From assembly GCA_030762175.1 (NCBI GenBank), contig CM060833.1, positions 1,304,501-1,368,500 on the forward strand: a DNA stretch of 64,000 bases, read 5' to 3'. The stretch is from Metallyticus violacea. Lineage: Eukaryota > Arthropoda > Insecta > Mantodea > Metallyticidae. Below the pieces are notes generated by a model. The model did no database searches. It saw only the letters and a list, made by a program, of their open reading frames with translations, and was not told the DNA's origin. This document shows, piece by piece, positions 21,697 through 32,535 of the stretch (position 1 is the stretch's first letter; each line of letters starts with the position of its first letter). The position numbers were made by a program, and so were the translations under genes.

Positions 21697-22957
21697 CGAG
21701 GGTAGATCCATAAGCTTTCGGCCTAACCATTTTTCTGGGTGTGATAAAGATAAAAAATATATTTCACTTTTCCATATGTTACCCTTAATTGCAATACACT
21801 TCTCACATCTTTGAATTAGCATTTCAACCACCCCCCCCCCCCAGAATAGCCAGAAGTCTTGTCTAAAAAATGGGCATAATCAACCTCTGTCACTTCTTCG
21901 TCACACTTAAATTTCCTTCCTCGAAGGTCCTTCTTGAGTTTTGAGAAAAGGAATTAGTCACTGGGAGCTAGATCTTGGCTATTGGGTGGATGGTCGATCT
22001 CCTTGAAACAGCGTTTCCCCACAGCTTCCTTTGCAATAAGAGTTCTGTGCAAAAGGCGCGTTTTCGTGAAGAAGGCGCACACTGCCACTCATCTTTTATC
22101 GCCTTTTCTCTTTGATGGAAGCACGTAGTCTGTGCAGTAGGCCAGCATAGTATTCTGCATTTACTGTGGTGTTCCTCTCCTTGAAGTCAATGAAGAGTAT
22201 TCCATTACAGTTCCAAAAGATTGTGGTCATGATCTTCTTGGTTGACTGAGTGACCTCGGCCTTTAGAGGTTTACGCACTCCATTGATTCTCTTTTGGACA
22301 AGGGATCGTAGTAGAGGACCATTGTTTCATCTCCTGTAACAATGATTTGCTGAACTTTTCTTTCGTTGCCACGGCAGAGCTCCAAAAATGTCCGTCACCA
22401 AATAACTCGTTGCTGCTTTTGGAATGAGGAAAGAAGTTCACCAATCTTGCACTAATCTAATTCATGTTTAAATGTTCATGAATAATTCGAAGGACTGCGG
22501 TATTATAAAAGCACAACATGGCTGTTATTTCTGTAACTTTGGGCCGCCGGTCTACCATAATTTCTAGAGCGATGTTTTCAGGAGTGAGTACCTCCCAGGG
22601 CTCTTCGTCTTCAATGCTTTCTCGACCCATTCGAAAAGGTTTGGCCCATTCTTTTACGGTAGAATATGAGGGGGGTGGGGTAATTCCCCATATACACCGT
22701 CCAATCGCTGTTTAATTTCATTTGGAGTGTGTCCTACTTTTGTCAAGAACTTAATAACAGGTCTAAAGTCCATTTTGAACATGTCAATTTTGTACACATA
22801 GCCTTCTTTATGCAACAATATCTGAACAAGTGAACATAGCGGAGCTGAAGTTCAGCTGCAATTATTTACTTAACAGATAAGGAATGGCACCAGATAAGGG
22901 TTTTATGAAGGCTATACGCCTTATCGGCGAGACCGGAAACTTATGCACCTACCCTCG
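21697..22957 (-). mobile_element. Mariner-family element with both terminal inverted repeats, decayed
   Basis: 1261 bp flanked by TA (21695-21696 and 22958-22959), with ends CGAGGGTAGATCCATAAG and, reversed, CGAGGGTAGGTGCATAAG. The length suits a full-size mariner. On the minus strand it reads MDFRPVIKFLTKVGHTPNEI (N-terminus), QSTKKIMTTIFWNCNGILFI, DFKERNTTVNAEYYAGLLHR and RASIKEKRR. Stops and frameshifts, and a C-run near 21830, show it is inactive. A truncated relative lies at 36178-36505. Confidence 0.9.
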
Positions 22958-22984
22958 TATGGAGGAGGATTATAGCACGATGTC

Positions 22985-23056
22985 GGCCTGCTAGCTCAAT
23001 TGGTAAGGTCGTCGGGCTAATAACATGGAGGTAGTAGGTTCGACCTCCCAAGCACT
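22985..23056 (+). pseudogene. tRNA-Ile-like pseudogene (AAT anticodon position)
   Basis: The sequence GGCCTGCTAGCTCAATTGGT, 'cgggctaataacatgg' and 'taggttcgacctccc' follows the order of a eukaryotic tRNA-Ile(AAT): A box, anticodon loop CTAATAA, B box. The acceptor arm (GGCCTGC against AAGCACT) does not pair and the anticodon stem has mismatches, and the D loop is one base short, so it is a pseudogene or a SINE head. It starts 26 bp after the mariner target site. Confidence 0.55.
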
Positions 23057-23299
23057 TTTTTTCATCTTCACAATTTCCCCATTTTGTTCTTAATATAACA
23101 AAGTTTAATTTTTAATGTTACTTATTAGGTAAGGTAGTGCATAAGTTGGAATTTTACTTTGATTTCATGTGCTGCTTTTATATGCTCAAATAAAAGAAAT
23201 TCCATTTTGCTTCATGACGACAAAAGTTTCGCGTCATTGTTTTTTTACACCATAGGTTTCAAATATAGGTTAGGTTAAATTAGGTTTAAAAAAATAATG

Positions 23300-23540
23300 T
23301 ACCAAAACTTATGGTGTTAAAAGCGTATGCCTTTTCCCGTATCATCAATTATATTTGTTACATGGCTATATTACATTTCATCTTATACTGAATGTAATTA
23401 AGTACTAAAATGCATTTCAAAAAGTTAATTTTTTGCTATGATTGCTTGTTCCATCCGCCCGCACTTGGGCTCGGCTTTCTCCGTTACCGTTCGTTAAAGG
23501 AGGCCTAACTCCAGCACAGGGTACCTCTGTGTGTAAGGGC
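23300..23540 (+). repeat. Unnamed dispersed repeat R3, copy 1
   Basis: Aligns with 44525-44850: 'gtgttaaaagcgtatgcctt', 'cccgta', 'aaagttaattttttg', 'gggctcggctttctccgtta', 'cgttaaaggaggcctaactc', 'cagcac'. Both are in the same orientation. Confidence 0.55.
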
Positions 23541-23959
23541 AAGTAACATTTTCCGACAATAACAGGAAATCCATGCTGCTAATCACGAGTGGTACTCCTA
23601 AACAATGGTTTTGCAACGTCATAATGAAGATACCGGCTGATGGCAGTATATTGAGAAATCCAATATGCATTGAACCATGCTGCATGATAAATAAGGTAGA
23701 AAAACCTTCTATTGTTAATCATTTCAAAATGCCCCTCGTATCGCATTTCAACACAGCACATTCCCCAAAGTTGCTGGCATATCATTTGAAGCTGTTCCTG
23801 GACATGCTATTATTTTCTAGTCAATCAGCTGATAATTTCAACAGGTGCTATGACGATATGCAACAATATATGAATTTGAAACTGTGCGCATGTCTTTTAT
23901 ACATTCCAGGCATTCTTGAGTCATGAAATAAAATATTCAGATTAGCGTTTTCGTTAACT

Positions 23960-24190
23960 CTGTTGTCATTTCAGTTCATCAGCGTCCCATTCAATACAGG
24001 GCGTGAAATGGCCGATAAATTTTGCTCAGAGGCCTCTTATTTCAGGCTTGAAGTTGTAAATCCACGAGTTTACTTCCCTTCCGAAGGAAACAATATTTAG
24101 GATATTTAGTCCCAAAAATTTGGTGATCTTGGCCGGATTTGTATCCATGACCTTAGGGTCTATGAGCCAAATATGGTACCAATTACACTT
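23960..24190 (-). mobile_element. SINE family 1 copy, degenerate (minus orientation)
   Basis: Matches the family body in reverse ('catcagcgtcccattcaata', 'ttttgctcagaggcctctta', 'tacttcccttccgaaggaa', 'cttggccggatttgtatcc'), with a 30-bp gap and many substitutions. It is an older insertion than the copy at 21373. Confidence 0.75.
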
Positions 24191-25069
24191 ACAGAATTTC
24201 GCAGAGGGATGTTCCGTGTGCGCGAACAAAGTACAGTAACAATAGACGACTTTATGAGGTGCGCCATTGGCAACACATTGCGTGAGTTTTTCTTTATAGA
24301 TAAACCATCCGCATTTGGATGTAAATGACGATCCCCACGACTTTCACGTGTCTCAGCTTTTCGTGACGAAAACAGGAAACAGTAGACTGGTCGAGGTTGC
24401 ACACAGAGTTGATTTATGAAAATAACTAATCAAGGATATGCTAGAATTAACGAAAGCTTCATTAGATGTTCTTTTTTAGATTTTTACTATATATATATAT
24501 AGTTCACTTTTGATGCAGTATAACTTTCATTCAAGCGAATAAACCGCAAAATGATGCCCACAACATGAACGATCGTTAAAGAGTTCGTAGTCAGGAACGA
24601 TAAAACACAAGTGCCGCACTCGGTCTTTTTGATACAAACTCTTACATTGACGACCCCATTTTCAACAATGAAATTATTGAAGATCCGTCCGTTCACATCC
24701 CTGCTTAATAACAATTAATTTGCAAGTTCGCGCGCACGCTTCAACAATGTACATCTAATTGATCGCAATAGCTATTGTTGCGCTGATTTATAAATAATCA
24801 TATAAACATTGTTACTGTGAAAATGGTTACGTTCTTATCCACCACGACCTCACTAGGGATGCCGATCCACATATGGGAGCCGCTGCAGTGGGTGACAATC
24901 ATCCCTCCTGCTATAGCAAGTGCAATTTACAAGTCGCCAAGTTACAAACAGCGACGATGTTGCACATTTATGCTAAAATATGTAATTCAAGAATTCTATT
25001 TCGTATTATCATAATCATTTAATTGCATTTTATTTTGATACACAGGAGTTATTTATCGGTCTCTCTGAG
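24191..25069. other. Unrecognised intergenic sequence
   Basis: No gene recognised. A short AT run lies at 24489-24501. Confidence 0.45.
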
Positions 25070-26060
25070 GTATGTCGTGAAGATGCCCAAATTGCTATGA
25101 TAGTTTTTAAGCGTCACCCTTAGATGGTGTGCTGTAAAGTTTCAAACGTGTAAGTGTTGTTTGTTTGTTTGTTTGTGACGACCGTTTAAACAAACCAGTG
25201 TTAACAATTTCTCCAAAATGAATAAAACTGAAGTAAAGCTGTGATAAGGTACCGTTTTGAAGAGTTTAACCCCAATGAAAATGCAAAAGGAGTTAGATTC
25301 CACATTAAAGGATTCTTCCTCTTTGTTTTCAACGGTTAAAAAGTCGGCTGCTGAGTTTAAGCGTGGTCTTACATCCATTCAAGAAGATGAACGCTCAGGG
25401 CGTTCCAAAACTGCTACGACTAACGAGATTGTGACAAAAATTTACAATGTCGTACTCAATGATCGCCGATCAAAGGTACGCGAGTTGACTGACATTGCAA
25501 AGACCTCAATAGAACGTGTCCATTACACATTACACGACGTGCTTTCCGCTCGATGAATGCCGCGTTTGTTAACAATGAAACAAAAACGCATTCGAATGAA
25601 CATTTCACAAGAGTGTTTAGAATTGTTTAATCGCAATTCTAGTGTGTTTCCTAGTGCATGAACAGAATTCATTACTACACGCCAGAGACGAAAGAGCAGT
25701 CCAAACAGTGGGTGGCAAAAACGGTTCCACCTGCAGGAAAAGTCATGACTATGGCATTCTGTACAATCATCCATCGTTTTTACGCTTCACTATTACGGCT
25801 AAATGTCGAAAAGAAAAGTCCTCTTTCCTCATGATAATGCGCTTTCACACGTCTGGGATTGTTGCTACACAGCAGTTCCACATCCACCATATACACCAGA
25901 TTTGGCTCCCAGCGATTACTTTTTATTTCCACACTGAAGAAATGGCTCGGTTCACATGAAATGATGCTGAGACAGACGCTAATTTTTCACAGGTGTACTT
26001 TACTGTGGAGTGTATTAAAACATTTGGAAAGTCGGTGATTGATTTACAAAGCGACTAAGT
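25070..26060 (+). mobile_element. Mariner-family element with the catalytic middle deleted
   Basis: Plus strand: an open N-terminal part with STVKKSAAEFKRGLTSIQED, ERSGRSKTATTNEIVTKIYN, RRSKVRELTDIAKTSIERVH; then after a stop LTMKQKRIRMNISQECLELF, SLLHARDERAVQTVGGKNGS, then TAKCRKEKSSFLMIMRFHT and HQIWLPAITFYFHTEEMARF. The core of the catalytic domain is shortened, and several stops occur. The 6.3-8.4-kb copy is a close relative. Confidence 0.85.
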
Positions 26061-26289
26061 TAATAAAGAAAAACATCTTATATCTTGTTAATATCTTGAA
26101 TCGCAAATCTCCCGATAATTTCAAAACCAATTCGACAATGATTTATGCAGATGGAGCTAGACGTAACGATACAAAATGGTTTGTTTATGTAAAACATAGA
26201 TAATAATGTCGAGCTAGGTATGCAAATTGAAAGCAGAAACACAAACTGGCATGTAATGAATCTGTATGTGGACTGAATGATCATAAAAA

Positions 26290-27500
26290 TTTTGACAACA
26301 TCCGCGTCATTTTGACGATCTTTCTCAAAAGTACTCCAAAGACATGCTGAAAACAGTTTCTTCAGCCTTCACACCTGGAAAATGCCTCTAAAAGGCAATT
26401 ATTTAATTTGGGGGAAAAGAAAAAGTCACGAGCAGTTAAATTTGCCCTCTATGGGGGGGGGGGCACACTCAACATTTATTTACTTTTTGAGAAATTCGGC
26501 AACAACATTTGCGATGTCATATTTCAGTATCGATGGAAATGTGACTTGTTGCATGTGATATCCCCTTGTAGAGTTGTCAGACATCTCTGTAGTATTGCTC
26601 AGTTACAGTTGTGCGTGCATGTAAACCATTCCTTTAAAAATGAGATGATCATAACTTTTCCAGCTAGTTTCTGTGTGTTAGTAATGAAGGAGCTTTCTAC
26701 AAGGAACTCTGTAGTTTGCTCTCAAGATCGAAAGGATGTAACCAACCTTTGAAAGAAACTCCGCATCTTCAACTGCATACGAACGCACTTTTGTTAGGGA
26801 ATCTTGGAAGCCACCGTGTACATGCACAACTTTTCAATAACCAACGTGTGATTGACACCCAGTGAAATATTCAGAATTTCTAAAAGTGCTATTGATGTTG
26901 TTCGACGATCTTCTTTCACAATGTCGGTTCTGGTGGTGTAATGGTTACCATACTTGCATCCTAAACCCAAGATCGCGGGTTAGATCCCGGCCAGGACCAA
27001 TGGATTTTTCGGGCATAAATATCCCAAGTATGGCTGCCTTCAGAAGGGAAGTAAAACCGTGGGTCCCGTGTCTTACATTTACGGCACGAAAAAGAACCTT
27101 AAGCCTTTATTGAATGGGACGTTAATGACCTGAGATATCTGCGAAAAATCAAATAAAAATTTAAAAAACACACACAAAGACAGCAGCGGTGTTAACGTTT
27201 TCTTCCGTTTAAGCACAAACTGGAGTTTCAGGTCCTTTGAAATTGACTGCTTCCGCTCTTTAAACCATCTTAGAGTTGAGCTATAGGGCTTAGCTGAAGA
27301 TCTGTTGATAGCGTGACAGCTCCAGCGGGTACCATGCGCACATCACGCATTTTTAACAAAAGATTGTAAAGTTCAATGTTATCAGACTTTATTGAACAGG
27401 CTGCGTAATATACCACAACTATTGCAGTATTAAATAATTCACTTCTACTGGGAATGTATGAAACATATTTAAAGTTCAATGAAAATGCATTAAGTGACAT
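26290..27500 (-). mobile_element. Mariner-superfamily remnant interrupted by a SINE
   Basis: The two flanks (about 26380-26920 and 27165-27320) align in order with the element at 39160-39960: 'aaattcggcaacaacatttg', 'cagtgaaatattcagaattt', 'cgacgatcttctttcac', then after the SINE 'agcggtgttaacgttttctt' and 'gcacaaactggagtttcagg'. Limits are approximate and all frames are broken. Confidence 0.65.
26921..27150 (+). mobile_element. SINE family 1 copy nested in a mariner remnant
   Basis: tRNA-like head 'ggtggtgtaatggttaccat' and 'cgggttagatcccggccagg', family body, and tail 'aaatcaaataaaaattt'. The part of the body between 'aagcctt' and 'gaatgggacg' is deleted compared with other copies. Confidence 0.88.
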
Positions 27501-27659
27501 ACATGCTTATGACAATCATCCTGAATACATCACCTTGGCATTTACCATAAATATATTAATAACGGAAGGAAGGAAGGAATTCTGTGTAATGCTGATACAT
27601 TTTCTTGTAAAAAAAAGACAGTAGAGATAAAGCACCTTTGTGGATAACTATGCTTAAAC

Positions 27660-27915
27660 TTCGGGTATTGTTAAGTAGACAGTACAGTGCAAGTGCGCGG
27701 GGCGACTGGGGTTTGTCTCCCACCAGTGCCTTCCTCCCTGACTGAGTTTTTTAGTTTTCTCAGTCCTCATAAATAGCAAATGCCGGGGAGGTATCCTTAA
27801 ACTCAGGCCTAGAGCATATCTATACTTAAAGTAAATCCTTTTCCAATTTATCATTTCATCTCTGTATGTCAGTGTCAGTGATGACTCCGCAGGGATAAAA
27901 AAATTACAAAACCTC
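27660..27915 (+). mobile_element. SINE family 3 copy
   Basis: 'cggggcgactggggtttgtc', 'ctcagtcctcataaatagca', 'aatgccggggaggtatcctt', 'aaactcaggcctagagc' and a tail with 'gataaaaaaattac' align with 56929-57160. The head is only faintly tRNA-like. Confidence 0.65.
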
Positions 27916-28207
27916 ATGTTACCATTTGAATTCTCTCCAATTTCCCTCCCTTGCTGGAGACATCGTTAAGGAAAACCTCTGCGTGACGTAACAGACATGC
28001 ATCTCGAGGGCGGCGATTGCCAGCCTGATTCATGAAAGTGACGGGCATTTGTTTTACAATTCAGCAACTTGACATGTTTAGAAGCTCCCAGAGCTAATAA
28101 ATATAAATTCCCGGCTACATTCTTTTATATTGATTTTTACGATATAATTTTATTATTTGGTTAAGTACATTGCATTTCGACAGCGTTAATTAAAACAACG
28201 ATGTAAT

Positions 28208-28501
28208 GAGACTCCTCTTGGTCTAGTGATTAGCGTTGCTGACTGCTGGCCGGAAGGCCCGGGTTCGATTTCCGGCATCTGCTTGGAAAGTTTCTAAGTT
28301 AGGGAGGTCTGGAACGGGGCCCACCCTATTGGGAAGCTGTATGATTGACAGGTGGCGTTCTTCAATCACGAAAGCAGCCCGTGATAGGCGACAGGCCGAT
28401 CACATGCCCTCTACCAATGAAGTCTAAAATGAAGGTACAGAAAGCAGCAGAGGTCGCCGGGACAGGCCATGGCTGTAGCACCAAATGAGAAGAAAAAGGA
28501 G
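28208..28501 (+). mobile_element. SINE family 2 copy (tRNA-derived) with near-perfect target duplication
   Basis: Head with A box-like 'tggtctagtgattagcgttg' and B box 'cgggttcgatttccggc', about 200 bp of body, and an A-rich end 'gagaagaaaaaggag'. Flanks AACGATGTAAT (28197) and AACGATATTAT (28502) look like a diverged target duplication. Confidence 0.75.
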
Positions 28502-29169
28502 AACGATATTATAGTAATAAAAAGCAAAAAGAATTTCGGAAAATAGGAATGCGTTTTTATGATTGTAGAAGCATTCATTTGTTGACAGTTATAAAACAGA
28601 AATCACAATTTTGTACCGACACTTGAGGGAAGGCATAAAACTAATTCGTAATACAGCGGTAGCTCAGGACATAATCTTATCTGATCTAGTCTAGTTTAGT
28701 GAGAATAAAGCATACAATATATAGGAATTAATTGTGAATGTGCTGAATAAAGAATTATTATAATAATCTCGCGACATTACAATCTTCTGTTAGGACTAGG
28801 CGGTTGTTGTCGTCTGTGAGAGCTGTACAAGCTGAGACATGTTCAGTTCCACCTACAGCAATATTAAGGTGACACGCGACGAACAATATACAAATTCTGC
28901 TTCTATCTCAATAAATCTTCAGCTGCGGTCTATAGAGAATTTGCTCTCCCCATAGCACAGCTTGAGACGGTTTAACATTTTTAAAGATGGGGTTTCAACC
29001 AAATTCATAGTAAGACGACACAGATTAACATTGTGAGAAATATTAACAACACTCTCAGTGGGTAGCGCCCACACATTGCACATGAGGCGTGTTTGTGCAC
29101 GGTGCATTTTAAGACTGCTGACCTTCACATGCAGCTGAAGATGTTCCGGGAAAATGCGAAGTTTCTTTC
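28502..29169. other. Unrecognised intergenic sequence
   Basis: No gene recognised. Confidence 0.4.
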
Positions 29170-29530
29170 AAATTGACTACATCATTTCAATGCAGCACAG
29201 CTCTGTGTGAAAACCTACCAAAAGTGATTGCTTCTGTTAGGGAAATTATGATCAACTCAAGGAATGGTCACCAGCACACACACAAATACTGCAGAAATGT
29301 CCTGAAAACTCTGCAATCACCACGATATCATAAATGCCTCTATAGTTTAGATTTAGCATCCTGACACTTTTACTTGTGGGAGGCGTATTCCAACATCAGA
29401 AACAGTGGTGAAGGCTATGGAGACCTGTCATAAATGGTTTCCTGCATGTCTTTGAAGACTGTCAGAAACGCTGGGACAAGTCCATTGCGTCCAAAGGAAA
29501 CACTTTGAGAAAGATCATCATAATTATTAG
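29170..29530 (+). mobile_element. Mariner C-terminal fragment
   Basis: Plus-strand text LQSPRYHKCLYSLDLAS corresponds to the conserved 'PYSPDLAP' region, and further on RWDKSIASKGNTLRKII matches the 'RWxKCI..KGxYxEK' end of mariner transposases. The rest is lost. Confidence 0.65.
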
Positions 29531-30059
29531 TAAAGACATGTTGCCAAAAAAAATGGTAAATCATTACCTATTATTACACTAAAACAATTGTAAACTTTCG
29601 AAACAGCAATAACATTGTACATAACTTAGGTTAATAAAATGGTGAATGTTTTCCGTAGATGTGTCACTTGTTGTACATGCTGTAACTTACAACAACTGGA
29701 CGATAAAAAAAGTCATAAATTTGGCCGTCTACCCCTTCCATCGCCTCCCACTATAAAGCTCTCTCCTAGAAACGGAATCCTGAACTTCGACGGACGTGAG
29801 TCTCACACAGCGAGGTATGTACCAATCGCTGTTAACATTTTATCTTTTAGACTTATAGACAGACAACCGGGGCTCAAAGCGTATGCTCTTGTTAACTTGT
29901 TGGGATGTTTCGGACTTTATCAAACTCGAATTCGCGTGGTCTGGTACGAGGTCGAGACACGCCAAATGGGGACTGTTGCATCTTTTCAAAGTGCTCTCCA
30001 CCTCACTCTGTACACTTCTCTTCCTCAAAAATCAACTTATCAAAGCATCCCTACCACTC

Positions 30060-30430
30060 ATTTTCATCAGGTGTGAAAAGTTAATTTTCATATGCAGCCA
30101 CAACCACTCCAGGACTGTAAACGGCTTTCCTCGCATGCCAGGTCGGGACTGTAGGGAGGATGAGTCACGGGTCTGATCTCTACTACATGGTGATGTGAGG
30201 GGTGAAGCAGAATCCCCCTCAGTTCCTGCCCCTGGACGGCGATCTCGAAGCTTGTGGTGTAGCACTGAGCAGGAACCGTGGCCATCATTTTCCACTCAAC
30301 ACCTCGGTCCCTCTTCACTTTCAAAGATCCAAAATGCCTGCTGTCGTGTGCTCTCAGGGTCAAATTGGTAATGTGATATTTCATCACCCGTGATAACCTT
30401 GAGCTCGCTCCGTATATTTTGTAGAGAGTT
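30060..30430 (-). mobile_element. Mariner-family fragment (minus strand)
   Basis: Minus strand reads VITGDEISHYQFDPESTRQQ then AFWIF, the 'GDExWxYxxDPExKRQS' block of mariner, and about 150 bp further HPPYSPDLA. The DNA between is shortened, so the central catalytic segment is deleted. Confidence 0.75.
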
Positions 30431-30447
30431 TCTGGGGCTACTAAAAG

Positions 30448-31070
30448 TTGGCAGAAACAGGGAGAGTAGCAAGGACAGGTACGACCGCGGAGATAAACTT
30501 GAAATATTTGCACAGATACTTCAAATTACACAATAAAAGGTTTTATGTATCAAATAGATGTACAGGGAAGAGAGAGTGGGTACGGGGAGGTGGGGAAGAA
30601 ACCGGAATGGGGGAAAGTAATGTTAGCAACTTTTGGAAAGAAGTGAGACAAAGGGTAGAGAAAGATAAACAAGAGCTTTGGGATAGCTTAGAGAAACAAC
30701 CATTTAGACTTATATAAAGAGTTAAAAGAAATTGCGAACGGGAGAAATATTTGGATAGTTGTGGTCAATTCGGAAGAGTGGGACTTTAATGGATGCGTAC
30801 AGGGGCATCTTTTTCAAAGGATTAAGAACAAACGTTAAAGAACGACGTATTATGTGTGGGAAAGTGAATACTGTATTCCATAGTCTAATTGAACGTGAAA
30901 TGGTAAAAAGGTATCTGGAGTGGAATATTAGGGTAGAGAAAATCAACGAGACTGGGGAATTCCTAGCAAAAGTAAGGGGTAAGTGGAGGAGGGCACACAC
31001 AGCTGTGAAAATGGTAATTTATGTTACGGGTTCTTTGTCGTACATGTTACATTTAGGTGTAATTGAGTAA
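30448..31070 (+). other. Coding-like stretch of unknown origin
   Basis: Two plus-strand frames, 30448-30717 (90 codons) and 30759-31070 (104 codons), lie almost end to end in different frames. Both are charged, lysine/arginine/glutamate-rich (for example WKEVRQRVEKDKQELWDSLE and VKRYLEWNIRVEKINETGEF), unlike the AT-driven composition of chance frames here. I do not recognise a family. It may be a decayed retroelement or gene fragment with a frameshift near 30720-30760. Confidence 0.3.
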
Positions 31071-31079
31071 CTCAGAAAT

Positions 31080-31890
31080 ATGGGCATCATTAGTGTAGAA
31101 ATTGCAGTTAATTGATCAAAATAATGGTAAATTATTTATAGTATGTGTCTTTGAGGGGTGGAGCCGGGTCCCTTGAACATTCCAGCAGATGACCGGTGAC
31201 TGGGTAATCAAATTGGATTGAAGTATTTAGAATCAATATGTTCATAATGTTATAAAGATGTTACTAATTACATATTTGTTTATTAAATTCTGATTCCAGT
31301 TGGTGCCTGCTAAAATTGCCGAAGGCACTGATCCTGTATTTAAATTTTAATTGAGTATTTTGTGTTTATTTCGATAAAAACATCTTGCATGGTGATGTGT
31401 GAGAGATTCATTCATTCATCCCTCTGTCGAATCTTCGCTGTAATTCGATGCGGGAGCGCTTTACTGTCAAGTATAAGACACCCAACGGGAGGAAACCTTC
31501 TCGACACAAAGATGATACTGGACGATTTTTTATACTGCTGGCGATCCATCTGGAAGACTGCTTAAATATTAAACAATTGTTTTCGGTACCGGCACTGCCG
31601 TTTCCGGACGCCCACTTCTCTTTTCATCTTGCAGTGAAGTAAATCGGGAAATCTGCTGCTCCAAAAGCCAGGCTTTGTGACTCGTTTAAACCGCTCTTGA
31701 AGTCAGCACGAACTTGGTCTCTCTCCAGTCCCGTCATAACGGCTGGAGGGGTTGTTTACCTCACACTATTAGAGTGAGTACCTTTTTACTCGTAAATCAC
31801 GGAACTATCACATGCCACATTCCTTTCATGTGAGTCAACATTCACTTTTCCTCATCTCAAAACTTTCGTAGTGACCCTCTAACATTCTTG
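31080..31890. other. Unrecognised intergenic sequence
   Basis: No gene recognised. Confidence 0.4.
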
Positions 31891-31894
31891 ATTT

Positions 31895-32110
31895 CTAAGC
31901 AGAAGGCTCGGTCTCGATTCCCGATTTGTTCAGTTTCCTGACTGAGGTTTTCTCATGTTTCCCTTAGGCCTTTAGGTGACTGCCTGGAAATCTTGGGGTC
32001 ATAAATATCTCTGAGCTAATCCGTCCATTTATCATCTATTATCCCTCCGGCAGCTATCCTTGGGACAATGAAGCCCGCCTTTCAGGTGTCCCGATCTCAG
32101 AAGTCGGTTA
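31895..32110 (+). mobile_element. Degenerate SINE-like sequence, family 3-related
   Basis: 'agaaggctcggtctcgattc', 'cctgactgaggttttctcat' and 'cttaggcctttaggtgactg' echo family 3 but with heavy divergence. Confidence 0.35.
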
Positions 32111-32419
32111 TACGCTCGCTAGGCTGGAGAGGGGTATCCCAAAGTTCGAATAGGCATGGTAGGAAAAAAATATATTCCCAATAATCTGCCCTCCCTCTTT
32201 GGTATAACTGTTGGCGGTTTCGTTTACCTAAAGAACTGAGGTGAAATAAAAAACTTCATATAGGAAACTAATCTAACTGGGAATCAAATAGCGGACCACA
32301 AACGCTACCGATAGAGCAGGGAAATGATTTGTAAATAAGTTAAATTCATTCAAAGAAACAGCAAGCAGAGAGTGGATATCACAGCGGTGGTAATTATTGA
32401 AAATATATTTCTTTTGGTC

Positions 32420-32535
32420 TCTCGTAGACCCAAAGTAGCGGGTTCCGTAAATGTTTTTTTAAAGACGTAAATATCCCAAATATGGCTTCTTTCGGAAGCG
32501 TTGATCGCTTGTCGTAGATTTACGGCATTATGTAC
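32420..32535 (+). mobile_element. SINE family 1 fragment
   Basis: 'gtagacccaaagtagcgggt', 'aatatcccaaatatggcttc', 'tttcggaagcg' and 'cgtagatttacggcatt' follow the family 1 body in order; both ends are missing. Confidence 0.6.

Noticed and set aside
29639..30076. 146-codon plus-strand frame
   Set aside because: Composition is mixed, it has no domain, and it runs into the mariner fragment on the other strand.
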